From Nemophila menziesii (taxonomy: Eukaryota > Streptophyta > Magnoliopsida > Boraginales > Hydrophyllaceae): 64,000 nt of DNA. Each line of letters begins with the position of its first letter. The first letter of the stretch is position 1. The stretch covers positions 10,107,186-10,171,185 of the forward strand of contig JARWIR010000013.1 in NCBI GenBank assembly GCA_029959085.1, written 5' to 3'. The notes beneath the pieces were generated by a model. The model was not told where the DNA came from, ran no database searches, and saw only the letters and a list, made by a program, of their open reading frames with translations. The position numbers were made by a program, and so were the translations under genes. Below, in pieces: positions 11,122 to 22,670 of this stretch.

Positions 11122-13269
11122 ATGATCCATCTACTGATATTACTTCTCCAACTCAAACTCAGGGGGGGTAATGTAACTGCTAATGGTAATTCCCCTACAC
11201 CTAAACATCCAGCCCCATTAGGGGACAAACCCCCTGTAGCTAAAAAGGTTAAAATCATTGATGAGGCAAATGTTAGGAGAGGTGTTTGTAAATACTGTGA
11301 AGTATCTTATACAGCTAATTCTAAGACACATGGTACTACAAACATGCTTAATCATATAAATCATAGGAGACGTAAAAAGTATCTATCCCCCTGTAGAAAC
11401 TGGACAAACTGAGTTAATATATAAAAGAGAAGAGGTTGGTGGTGGTGTTGTATCTTACATGTTTTTAGCTGAGGCTTGTACTAAAGCATTAGTTGAAATG
11501 GTTATTTTAGACGAGTTATCATGCAGATTTGTGGAGGGCATTTGATTTATGAGATTCTGTAATGTAATGCAACCCAAATATGTTAAAATCCCATCAAGGA
11601 TGACAATTATGAGGAAATGTATGTCCTTCTATGGTGAGGAAAAGATTAAGTTGAAAAAAAATATTGAAGGTTATAATGATTAGTATGACCACTGGACTTC
11701 TAATTATAATCTGAGTTACATGTGTCTTACAACCTATTATATTGATTGCGAATGGAAACTACAAAAAAGAATCATTGGTTTTTGTATGGTTGAGGATCAC
11801 AAGGGTGAAACAATTGGAGAAGTTGTTGAATCAATACTTAGAGATTGGGATCTTGATTCTTATTTAAGTCTTACAGTTGACAATGCCTCTTCTAACAGTG
11901 TTACCGTTAAATACTTGATTAAAGTTTCAGCAACTAAACCAAAAACCATCTTGAATAATGAGTTTCTGCATGTTAAGTGTTGCGCACATATCTTGAATTT
12001 GATTGTGAAGGAAGGTATTACTGAGTTGGATAATTCTATAAAATATATACAAGAAGCGGTAAGGTGTGTAAGGTCTTCTCCATCTCGCTCTACTTCATCT
12101 AAAGAAGCTATGGCTACTTGTAGTATTGAATCTAAGGCCCTATTAAGCCTTGATGTCCCTACTAGATGGAACTCAACTTACAAAATATTAGAATTTGAAA
12201 TTAAGTTTGAAAGTGTGTTTTCTTTAATAGGTGAGCATGATGATAATTCTAAGGTCTTCTTTGTTAATGATATTGATAGACCTAAAACTACATTTGTTGA
12301 TTGTCAAAATGCAGCTTGTTTTGTGTAGTTTTTGAGATTGTTTTACAACTCTACCAAGAAGTTTTCTGGAACTTTATTTGTTACTTCAAACCTTTTCTTT
12401 GATGAAATAGTTATAATATGGGAGAAAATTGAGAAATTGTGTGGATCAGATGATGAAGTTTTGAAGGAAATGGATATAAAAATGAGGGAAAAGTTTCTGA
12501 AATATTGGGGAATCCAAAGTATTAACGTATTACTATATGTTATAGTTGTGTTAGATCCAAGGAAAAAATTACAATACCCTACTTGTTACTTCAACTTTAT
12601 GTACTCCCAACTCAAGCTACTGAGTTGCTTGCAGAAGTTAATGATGTCTTAACAAGGCTTTTAGCTTGCTATTCAAAACCAGTTGCTCCTGGAACTAGTG
12701 GATCCAGTTCTGGTCTTGAAGTGACTAACCTTGAATTAAATAGTGTGCTTGGGGGCACGTTTCAATCTTTTATGGCTGAAAAAAACATTGTAAAGGGCAA
12801 TGAACTTCAAAATACCTCAATGAAGAGGTTGAGGAAATGACAGATTCTTTTGATATTTTGAGTTGGTGAAAATTAAGTTTTGTGAGATTTAAACACCATT
12901 CTGAGATGCCTAAGCATGTACTAGATGTCCCTGTTTCAACAGTAGCTTCTGAATCTGCCATTAACACAAGTGGTACGGTAATTGGTCAATTTAGAAATTC
13001 CCTATCACCAAGTACAATTGAGGCTTTGATTTGTACTCAAAATTGGTTGAAATCTACACTACCTATTAATCTTAACTCTTCTAAGAAAATTATTGAATAT
13101 TTGAAGGCTGAATTAGGTATAATTCAATATTTATTACTTTATATAATATTTCCTTTGTTTTTTTGATTCTGACTTAGTGTTATTTCTTCATTTCTTGTCT
13201 TTGACAGGTTATTTTGGCTTGGATGAGTTGAGTGTGACCATCCCTGAGACCACTTTAACACATTTGTAA
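11122..13269 (+). pseudogene. hAT transposase (BED zinc finger, RNase H-like, C-terminal dimerisation), broken
   Basis: Recognisable segments run in order on the plus strand. A BED finger (GVCKYCEVSY ... TNMLNHINH, CX2C...HX4H) lies at 11275-11370; the RNase H-like core with TVDNASSNS and HVKCCAHILNLIV at 11720-12330; a middle region at 12332-12840; and the hAT dimerisation domain (PVSTVASESAINTSG...) at about 12900-13080. The last coding piece appears to follow an intron ending near 13208. Disruptions include a frameshift at a run of seven G at about 11161, another near 11390, an in-frame TGA near 11544, TAG near 11682, TAG at 12326-12328, and further frameshifts after 12580. The element could move only with a transposase supplied elsewhere. 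Confidence 0.85.
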
Positions 13270-14084
13270 CCAATAACCTAAGGTATAAAGTAATGAATCT
13301 TTTATAAAGTTACAAGTTAGTTCAGTTTTCAACTAAATTTGATTTGCATCTCCCTAATTCTCATCCCATGATTACACTTAAATACATGTATGAATGTATG
13401 ATCCTATGAGGAATACAAGGTTGAGTTGGCAACCTTTTAGTTATGATTTTACTAACTTGTAAGATTCAAAAGATGTCCCTTATCCCTTGTCCCTAAGTGG
13501 TCCCTAAACTTGCCAATGATGAAATTAGAATCTGAGGCAAACTTGTAACCTTTTCCTTGTACATTGTATTGAAAAATTGCAGGTCAGTTGAAGGAATTTG
13601 AGTATTTTTGGAAATAATGAAAAAATGCACCCAATTTTGTACAACTTTATCTATTTTGCACAATAGAGGTTGCATTTTATGTATTTTGAATGAAATGTTG
13701 TATATTTTTGTAATTGTAAGTCACTAAGTTGTATATTATGTGGGCAAACATATTAAAACCCAGGGTTGTAAACTTGTAATATGATTTCAGTAACTTACTA
13801 TTTTTAGAAACTTACTATATATAGTAAGTTTCTATTTTTGGAAACTTACTATTTATGGAAATATGTAACGAATTTAGAATACACTATTTTTGTTTTTTGA
13901 CTTTGCATTGACCAAACACGAAACCGACCCAAATCCGACCCTACCCGCCCTAACCCAACCCGCGCAGTTTCCAAAAAAATATAGGGTTTGGGTTTTAATA
14001 TAGAAAATCCGATATACTCGGATTGGGTCTAGGGTTAGACACTTCGAATCGGTTAACTGACCCGTGTGCAGCCCTAGTATTACA

Positions 14085-14308
14085 TATAAAATATATTTAG
14101 AAAGTAAAAAAAAATTGAACGAGCCTGAAAATATTATCGATTTACACCCGTCTAAAAATAAACAAATACTTTATTACAACTCAAAAATACCATATTAAAA
14201 AGCTATCCTGACTAAAATTGTTAATTTAAGTTACCTTAAAAAAATCTTATAGAAAATAAAATAATCTATCACACTCAAACTATTTTCAAACTATTAAACA
14301 CCAAGAAA

Positions 14309-14390
<82 letters not shown>

Positions 14391-14989
14391 ATCAATTTCT
14401 TCCTATAAAAATATCTATTAAAATTATTGGATACTATCAAAATAGGAAAAGTAAATGATTTTTTTTTTTTGTGATAACACATTATTATTATCAAGTTCAT
14501 ATATCTTTTTCCTCGTGTTTTTAATATTAAACAAGGTTATAAAATTTATATTTTTTATATAAATTATAAACAAAATTCTTCGTCTTCTTTGATGTATTGT
14601 CGGTAACGATCTTTCTTGGCCTTTCCCGAATTTTACCAAATAATTACAGAATTAGGTGTTTAACTACAAAATAAGACATTGCTTATACCAAATTATAGAA
14701 TTTGAAATGCATTTGAAATGCATTTCGTGTCTTCTCCTAATTTGTGTTTGGTGGTGTGATTCTTTTTGCGGACTTTTTTTACATAATATATAGAGTTTGT
14801 GCTTATATATGCATATATGAATGTGAATATATATAGGCTTGTTCGATTTTGATAATTCAACGATTTTTTTCTGCAAATTGTATGTGTGTATGTATGTGTG
14901 TATATGCATGCGTGAAGAGGAAGAAGCTAAAAAACTTTTGTATAAATAAATTGTTATTTTTTGGACGAGTATAAATAAATTGTTTAAGA

Positions 14990-15040
<51 letters not shown>

Positions 15041-16020
15041 TATTAACCTAGGCACCTAGCTCACAAAGTCAAAGGCCAGCTAAAAATCAACCTAGTCGGT
15101 TTAGTGCGTTTGAGCATCACTTTCCATCAATACATGGACAGAGATGATTAGCCAACAAAATAAAAAATGGTTGAATAGAGGTCATTGGTATTAAAATGAT
15201 CTGAATGTAATTAGTAAATAGGATATCCAATTATTATAATTAAAATGTATAGTTATTAAAGAGAACGGAAAAATATAAAAATATAAAATCAAATTCTATT
15301 ATTTTATATTAGTTTGATGTAAGTTTTTATAAGTCGTGAGTTTATAAAAAGATTTTTAATATTTTAAATAAAAACTATATGTCAAATTATGAACTAGTTT
15401 AGAAATATGTCAAATACCCTTATAATTAGAAAAATCTAAACCTTAAAAAATAAGTGGAGGGTTTCGATTCTATTTTCTAAATATAATTTTATATCTCAGT
15501 TTAATATAATCTCGGTAATTCTTGTGACTTTATAATAATTTTATAAATTATTGCTAATAATATATAGAGTATGTTTATTTATAAATTTTCGTTCAATATT
15601 TTTAAATTCACATACGCATTTATAAATAGAAAAAAATTACTTCAAATATCATTAGTTGAAATAACTTTATACTAGTCTGAATTGCAAACTCGTGAATTGG
15701 ATATTATGTATTCACTAACTAAATATCAAATTGTACATTAGTTAGATGACAAGTAAACTCATAGATTTTTCATTGGTATTCGTATGTAGGATAAAATACA
15801 AAACTTCTTTAGTTTTACCTAATGATACCATTAAATTTTAATTATTTGAATATAATGGAATTAGAGTAATTAGAACATAATGTCTAAATAGTAATCATTC
15901 ACATAAATAGATTGATATTTTGTTCCCACATAAATAGTTATTTAAATGGTTATTTTGGTAGGACTTTGTCAGATAAATATTAATGTTAACATCTCTCGCA
16001 TTGATCTTTTAAAAATATTA
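14085..16020. other. AT-rich intergenic DNA with two long (TA)n tracts
   Basis: No gene recognised. Pure (TA)n microsatellites lie at about 14312-14386 and 14992-15038. Short frames across them are low-complexity artefacts. I searched this interval on the minus strand for the missing last exon of the PQ-loop gene and did not find it. Confidence 0.6.
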
Positions 16021-16526
16021 CTCTCTCTGTTTATTTTTATTTGTCTCATTTTCTAAAAAAAAGGTGTCTAATATTGTTTGTCCATGTAATATTACCAAGA
16101 CACTTTTTCTTTATTTTTTCCAATATTACCTCTAATTAAATAGAAGAAAATGTAGCGTACTCCTCCATTCCTTAATAATTGACTCTTTAGAGCTTTTTAT
16201 ACATATTAAGGAATCTAAAAAGTAGGAAAAAATTAGTTTAATATGACTAAAATATTCCTACTTTTAAGAAAGAAAAAATTGAAAGATTTTAAGAATAAGG
16301 ATAAAAAAAGAAAAAGGTCATTTAGTTTGTATTAAAACTTGAAATGTGACATATATTGTGGAATAAATTATATAGGCTAAAGAGTCAATTATTAAGGAAT
16401 GGAGGAAGTAATAAATAATATCATGTATATTAATTAAAGGCATTTGTATAAAGAGGTAGAGTATTAAATGGTCTTTTTAATTTTTGTGCACCAAAAAAAT
16501 GGACAAACAAAAATGGACGGAAAGAG
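16021..16526. mobile_element. Stowaway-like MITE (outer), split by a nested MITE
   Basis: The left end CTCTCTCTGTTTATTTTTAT pairs with the complement of the right end (CTCTTTCCGTCCATTTTTGT). TA dinucleotides flank both ends (16019-16020 and 16527-16528), the usual mariner/Stowaway target duplication. Without the insertion at 16160-16408 the element would be about 255 bp, a normal Stowaway size. Confidence 0.75.
16160..16408. mobile_element. Stowaway-like MITE (inner)
   Basis: A near-perfect terminal inverted repeat of about 30 bp: CTCCTCCATTCCTTAATAAT at the left and its complement, ending ATTAAGGAATGGAGGAAG, at the right. TA flanks both ends (16158-16159 and 16409-16410). It is 249 bp long with no ORF, and sits inside the outer MITE, so it is the younger of the two. 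Confidence 0.85.
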
Positions 16527-16977
16527 TAAACGTTATTATGTGTTTTTTTTTTGGAATGGACTAATATGTGTTTGATAACCTAAATTTTTGACATATAATT
16601 AGTAGTGTTTAACAAAAAATAAAATATAGTAGAAGTATTTTCACAAATGACTATTAATATGTATTTTTCTTTTTCTTTATATTATATTTGAGGCTAAGAG
16701 ATCATAGAAAAATTCTAAATTTTTATTTAAATATTTAAAATAATTTTAGACATGATTCTTTCATTTTTCATTTTTCATTTTTGGGTAAACTAATTTATAA
16801 ATAAGAAAACTATTCTTATATAACAAGCAAAAAATTATTTTATATATTTTTTTATACGTGGACTTTGATGTTCATTTTCTAGAATATGTCTAATTTACTG
16901 ATTTTCCAAAAAATATTAAATAGCGCTATAAATATTTAATTTATAGCAAATTTTCCAAAAAAAGATAGAGAGAGAAC

Positions 16978-19900
16978 CTTCCAACGTAAGTAACATTGGC
17001 AATTAGAGCAAAGACGAACATAAGTGGATTCAAACCCTGTAAAACAGAATCAAAAGAATTAGATGGCACAAAACTTAAATTTCATCTTAATGCAATATAT
17101 AAAAAGTTTTCTTCGTGTACCATACCTCCACGCTCCCTCTTTTAATCTGTTCAAATCATGCACAAAGAAAAACATTAGAAACATGAAAAATTGTTACAAA
17201 AATCACAAAAGGAATTGAAATGTTATTATCTTGACTCAGCTCAGCTCGAGTAACTAAAGATCATGTATTGTTAATTATATTTGAATTCAGTTTACACAAT
17301 GTAATGTTGTTAATACTCACATTCAGACAAATCTGGGGAATCCGTCCTCCCATATAAATCACAGCCATTAACCATCCTAAACATTGTCCATAAGCATTCC
17401 CACCAAAATCTTGTTCCTGTTGTAATTATTTATATTCATCTCATTTACATTACAAGGAATACTAATTATCTACGCAATTAATAAATTATTGAATTGGAGA
17501 CCTTTAGTATTAAAGCGTTGCTTCGGCCTGGAAAATTTACTGCAGCAGCAAGAAAAGTTCCATATCCTGCCTAAACATAATTTTGAATTCCCTAATTAGT
17601 TGGTACGTAGTGTAACACAAAAAACGGATAATTTATTTTAACCTTTCAATTCGCTCCAAGCAAGTAGGCATATAGACATATACATATGTGATAAGAAATA
17701 TGAACTTACTGGACGAGGAATTGCTCGGGGTAGACTAGGGATCCTAGCCGGAAGAGTAGTAGCTGTTGGAATAGTTTCATCTTCAGATAATGAATCAGAA
17801 TCGTAACACTCTAAAGTACAAGGACCACTTTTAGCCATCATGTATGAGCAATGAATTGGTGGTGTAACACTTCCTGCTAAAGATCTTGCTGATCTGAATA
17901 ATTAGAAATCAGAATATAATTAATGTTGATTTTTTATTAATAAAGGGTAACTTTATAAGTTAATTTTTCCAATTTATTGATTCACTTTTTTTTACAACAT
18001 TCTTACATGTAGTAAAATTCATTTCGACGAGGTACTTCATTGGGGACGTCTGTAGTTGGCATATGTTGATATTTTGTGTTCGGGTTTAGAAACATTTGGT
18101 CGTTTTTTACCTGGTTAGAGAGTAAATAACAATTTATATTCACTTAATTAGGGATTAAGATAATCAAGAATGTAGGTATTTCACTAAGGGGGTTTAATAT
18201 CTTTGGTACCAGTTGATCATTGGGTTCATTTTGAGTGGAATTCCACCAACTAAGAAAGTAATCATAGTATATGCACTGCAACGCTAACACAATTGTGGTT
18301 ATGGTGTATAACTGCATGATAAATTGATAATCTTTAGTTAGTATCTGATATTACATATTATAAAGACAAAAATATTGAGTAGCTCAAATTTACCAGTGCC
18401 GTGTACAACTGGGTAGGTAACTGCATGAACGCGAAAATATTTTCGTTAGATAATTCAGGGAAAAATCAGTTTTACTTCTTACTTTTTTCTTCAGTTCAGT
18501 TTTACCGATTGTATATATTTGTATGAAACAATTATACGATTAAACATTCTTAAAAAAACAAAACACATATTTTATTGTTTTACACTTTCAGGTAGTGTGA
18601 TTAATTTTTAAAAAATTAATATCAAGTTTATACTGTTTGAGGTTTATAATACAATTAACTCAAAAGAAAAATTCCCAACAAAAAATCTTGGCTCTACCCG
18701 AGATTACCACAAAGATATTGTCACTAAAATGAAAGTTCAACTTCCCCTGGTCAAGATTTCAACTATAACCATCAAGGACAGATACCAATGGATTTCAGAA
18801 TGATTCGGGACAACACGTCTTAAATTTTCCTTTGAATAATTTTAGGTTGGGAGACGAATTTTTACTTAAAATCCGAAATTTAGACACGGGACAAAAGTCT
18901 TGAATACCGTGTCCCGAGAACTGGAAGGACAGCCGGCCCGAGAAACAAAAATATGCTTAGTTACCTAAAGCAAGACTTATTTTTCGGAGCCTTTTGTAAC
19001 TATAAAAATTTTGATAAAATTGGGGCCCTTTTTTATAAAAAAAAATGGGGCCTAAAGCGGCCGCCTTGGTGGACTTGCCCAAGGGTCGGCCCTGGCGGCT
19101 GCACAGGCGCCTGGCTATCGGCCGTACCGGTCCGTGTTGGGACCGGTCTTTATCGTATGTTGCCTTTATCGGACCGGACCGGACTATCGGACACCCACTA
19201 CCGGTCCCGGTCCGGACCGGTTCTTCGGTCCTATAGTAAAGGAAACCGACCGATAACGGGGACCGGTTTATCGGTTTCGGTCCCGTACCGGTCCCACTAT
19301 CGGGTTATCGGTTTTTTTTTTTTTTTTTTTGCGCAATTTCGAAGGGACTAAGATGGCAGAATGCCAAATTCTCAATAATTGCAGAAAACCAATTTATCAA
19401 TATACCATAAATTGCAGAAACCCACTAACGGAAATAATTACAACTCCAATTTATCCATTTCCAAATATCCTGTAATTAAGCACAAAACAACAATTTCAGA
19501 ACACAGTAGGACCCCAAAACAAAAAAGGAATCACAAACGGTAGAAACCCATTTAATCGAATCAAACCAAACCTTGAATATACACTATTTGATTCAAACTA
19601 ACATAGAATCATCAAAGGAATCACAATAGAGTGGAATCAATTAGGTTGAAAATTACTCAAACATAGCTGGGACAGATTCAATTTAATTTCTAGGTTTCCA
19701 TCGATAAGAACGGAGATAGAGAGAGGGCGTAAAGACTGAGTGGGTGAGAGTAAATGGGGTGGGTAGAATTAAGGTGGGGTGGGTATTATTGGGCTAAGTA
19801 AAGGAGTTTGGGCTGCAGAATTAGGGTGGGAATGGGCTAAGTAAATGGGTTAATTAAATTATATAAGTGGGCTGGATTATAAAAAAAATAAAATAGTATC

Positions 19901-20943
19901 GGGCCGTTACCGGTCCGTTTCAGTCACGGACCGGTTCGGTCCAAATAAAATAACAGAATAACAAAACGCCGCACGGTAACAGGAACTCCGTTCCGTTCCG
20001 TTCCGGCCATCACCACCTTGCCGGTCCCGTTCGTTCGCCGGCGCTTATCGGTCCGGGCCGGTCCGGCGGACCGAAAACCGATGTCCGATAGCCAGGCTGA
20101 TGCACAACCCCCTCCCCCTAGATCCGCTCTTAAATACCGCTAGCTGGGGCGAATCTAGGAATATTGTCCGTGGGACTAAAAGATTAAAGTTTTAGTGCGG
20201 TTTGGATAACATCCCAAGAAGTCACAAATACAAATTATGATTGCTAAATTATGTTTAGTGGGGTGAGTGTATTTTGTTTTCAAAATAAAATTATAAGAGC
20301 TAGATCTATATCATATTTCGGGATCCGTGAAGCTACAACCCCTGCCCCACCACCCACCCACCCCCTCATTCGTCCATGACCACTAGCCATCTCAACAACC
20401 AAGACATTCTCGGCTAACTTTAGCACAGATAATTTTTCTTTTTTGGTTTGTTACACACGGCATTGTTGATTGTTTTTCCCCGAAAAATTCCCCAAATTAA
20501 ACATAGAAAAATCTATAGTTTACCGTTGCAGGCTCGAGAAAGCAACCCACAAGATTAAACACATCCCTGCATGTAGCAAAAAATGGAGATGTTATTTCAT
20601 GCACATATAATCTTATATACATGGAATTTCCATGACTATCAAGCTATATGAAAATCTAGGAAAAAGCTAAAGAGATGTTTTTTTATCGAGTCAAAATGAC
20701 TATGTACCCAATAATCCAAGTGGAGAGAAAAGCTAAAGAGACACCATTAGCAGACTTGTTGATGTAGTTAGTGATAATCTGAGGAATTTCAGCAATTGCC
20801 CAACAGATTAGACTTGCAATACCAAAACCAAATGAAATTTCATCCTTGGTGTTGCATAAACAGTCTTTCAAGTATTTCTCAGCCCATTTCATACAAGGTT
20901 TTAACTCAGCTGGACAATAAGAAAGTGTACTCAAGGCCTTCAT
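16978..20943 (-). CDS. PQ-loop repeat transporter (YPQ/PQLC2-like), 10 exons found, last exon missing
   Basis: Minus-strand exons 20708-20943, 20524-20566, 18394-18420, 18210-18311, 18007-18110, 17710-17893, 17502-17570, 17321-17416, 17126-17146 and 16978-17036 all have GT-AG borders and join in frame into 313 codons. The two PQ-loop motifs are AEIPQI (P54, Q55) and GGRIPQI (P282, Q283), with typical neighbours GDVFNLVGC, LPTQLYTAL and FYYISARSLAG. The family are seven-helix vacuolar/lysosomal exporters of cationic amino acids. The start ATG at 20943 is chosen because upstream in-frame sequence has only a TTG; a TATA-like tract lies at 21031-21040. The usual final transmembrane exon (about 60 residues) is absent down to 14 kb. 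Read-through of exon 10 stops at 16941 after 12 more residues. Probably truncated, or its last exon is beyond the transposons or the window. Confidence 0.8.
18927..19095. mobile_element. Possible small hAT-type MITE in the PQ-loop intron
   Basis: The left end CAGCCGGCCC and the complement of the right end (CAGGGCCGACCC) resemble a common plant hAT MITE terminus, and GGGGCC-rich sequence lies near the right end. I found no matching 8-bp target duplication. The next element starts only ten bases later and may have altered the flank. Confidence 0.35.
19106..20098. mobile_element. Non-autonomous hAT-type element, GC-rich ends (993 bp)
   Basis: CCTGGCTATCGG near the left end is inverted as CCGATAGCCAGG at the right end. 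Flanks are GCTGCACA (19098-19105) and GATGCACA (20099-20106), an 8-bp duplication with one mismatch. The outer 150-200 bp on each side are packed with ACCGGTCC/GGACCGG motifs, and the middle is ordinary AT-rich DNA. There is no transposase. It lies in the large second intron of the PQ-loop gene. A 132-codon frame across its left end is not a gene. Confidence 0.75.
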
Positions 20944-21000
20944 TTTCTCTGTCTTTTGTTTTCTCACTGAACTCAATATTGTATTAGTAGATGGGCCCGA

Positions 21001-21265
21001 CTACTCTCACCTTTGAAGCTAGCTAGGCCTATAATATATAGAGGGATATTCGAAAAGAAGATTCTCAAAATAATTATTAATTACTTAAAGGTGAATTATT
21101 CCCCTGTGCCCATTTTTTCACATAATGAATGTTTGACTACCTAATCTATCAAAATGGATCATTCAGCACCCAAAGTTTATTAGAAAGGAACTCGGTTAAT
21201 ATAGTCGTCTCGTTGAGCCGTTAAATATTATGTATGAGACGCGTGACTCGTTTATTAAAGGATGG
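21001..21265. other. Promoter region of the PQ-loop gene and flank
   Basis: On the minus strand CTCTATATATTATAGG at about 21030-21045 could be a TATA box, about 90 bases before the chosen ATG at 20943. No other feature seen. The last eight bases before 21274 are the target duplication of the next element. Confidence 0.4.
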
Positions 21266-21273
21266 GATCCGTG

Positions 21274-22174
21274 CAGGGGCGGATCTATAGGGCCCAGGGG
21301 GCTCAAGCCCCCCCTAATCCGTAAATTTTATGATATGCAAGTGTAGTTCTTGTCCGAAAAATAATTTACCTCCTATGAATAATTATATAATATATTCGTG
21401 TTTTAAACTACACATAAAATGTGTAGCTTAGTAGATGTTGTGCTTTGTGTTTAGGACCTTTTGAATAGAGGTCTGTGTTCGAAACATAGCAATTGCTATA
21501 TGTAGAATAGAAAATCTTATATTTTGCTTAACTATTTAATAAAAATTCATATCTATTTTATGACTTGTCTTTATTCTTATATTTTTTAATTTTTTTTAAT
21601 TTAATATACTAAATTTAAGTCATAACTTGAAAATCTTATATTTTGCTTAACTATTTAATAAAAATTCATATTTATTTTATGACTTACCTTTATTCTTATA
21701 TTTTTAATTTTTTTTTAAATTTAAGTCATAACTTGTCAAATTTCACCGACGTATACGACTTTTATAATTCATTATACTAGTCTCTGTTTCAAATTTTAGT
21801 CTAGCAATGCTTTTATACATTACATAATAAAATTATAATATTTATCCTTTAAGATAATTAGAATATGAATATAACATAATAAAATATTAATATAATTTTA
21901 GTGATACTATGTAAAATAGGTATAATGGTGTTTTTCCCGAAAATGTAGATTTAATGATATTATTTTGCATTAATTTTTTGGTAAATGCTAACTTGTAAAT
22001 TAGTTTGTTGAACGAACGAGAATCATAATAGTTTACATGTCCATATCTATATTTTGACATTAATAATTATAAATATATATTTTTTACATTTAACTTAAAA
22101 AAATTAGAAACAATAACCTCCAAACCCCATATATACCAAGCCCCCCCTCATTTTATTTTTTGGATCCGCCCCTG
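21274..22174. mobile_element. Non-autonomous hAT-type element, CAGGGGCGGATC termini (901 bp)
   Basis: The left end CAGGGGCGGATC is exactly inverted at the right end (GATCCGCCCCTG). Flanks GATCCGTG (21266-21273) and GATCCGTA (22175-22182) are an 8-bp duplication with one mismatch. Runs of C/G next to each end (CTCAAGCCCCCCC and CCAAGCCCCCCC) are typical of this family. The interior is AT-rich; a segment starting AAAATCTTATATTTTGC is repeated twice (about 21508 and 21629). No coding potential. Confidence 0.85.
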
Positions 22175-22182
22175 GATCCGTA

Positions 22183-22656
22183 TATAAATTAAACACATAT
22201 TTTTGCAAAATTCAAACATTAAACCACCCTCAACTATTAACTACCTGATCTTCTTGATCTTCTTATTTGGTAACAACTCTAATAATAATAGTTTCAGATT
22301 ATATTTTCTTGAGTAAAATACATATTCCTTTTTTTTTATTTTACCTTCGTATTACTTCAGATAATATTTTTTTGAGTAAAAATATATATCATCTTATATA
22401 TATGTTTTACAAATCAATTAGAGTGTTTTTTTCCTTATTAATTTTTTGTTCACTTTCTTTAATTTAGTGTCGTGACGTGACACATAAAGAATGATACAAG
22501 AACGAAAAAAATTAATATATAGCATTACACTATATATTCACTGTAAAACAAACAATAAAAAAACTCCAACCCTCACCCTTTTCCTTGTTTTTCTAAACCG
22601 ACAATATTTTCAACCTTAGTGTCAAATCACGATATATATTATCACAACAAAACCCT
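22183..22656. other. Intergenic; start of a diverged direct repeat
   Basis: No gene seen. CCCTCACCC...TCAAATCACGA at about 22573-22632 recurs in diverged form at 24031-24093, so the sequence on each side of the LINE below was once a short tandem repeat. Confidence 0.5.
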
Positions 22657-22670
22657 AAGACGACATAATC

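Larger units (their letters stand above)
9395..14076 (+). mobile_element. hAT-superfamily DNA transposon, full length (4682 bp), decayed
   Basis: The left end reads TAGGGTTGCACA and the right end, on the complement, TAGGGCTGCACA: a 12-bp terminal inverted repeat with one mismatch. Flanks are GCATTACA (9387-9394) and GTATTACA (14077-14084), an 8-bp target duplication with one mismatch, as expected for hAT. Subterminal regions on both sides carry CCGACCC/ACCCG motifs. Inside are a TC-rich leader (9640-9800), a foldback insertion and a broken plus-strand transposase gene. Confidence 0.9.

Noticed and set aside
14312..14500. Frame encoding alternating Tyr-Ile
   Set aside because: Translation of a (TA)n microsatellite.
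18953..19351. 132-codon frame near the PQ-loop intron
   Set aside because: It crosses the left end of a non-autonomous hAT element; the Arg/Gly-rich translation comes from ACCGGTCC repeats.
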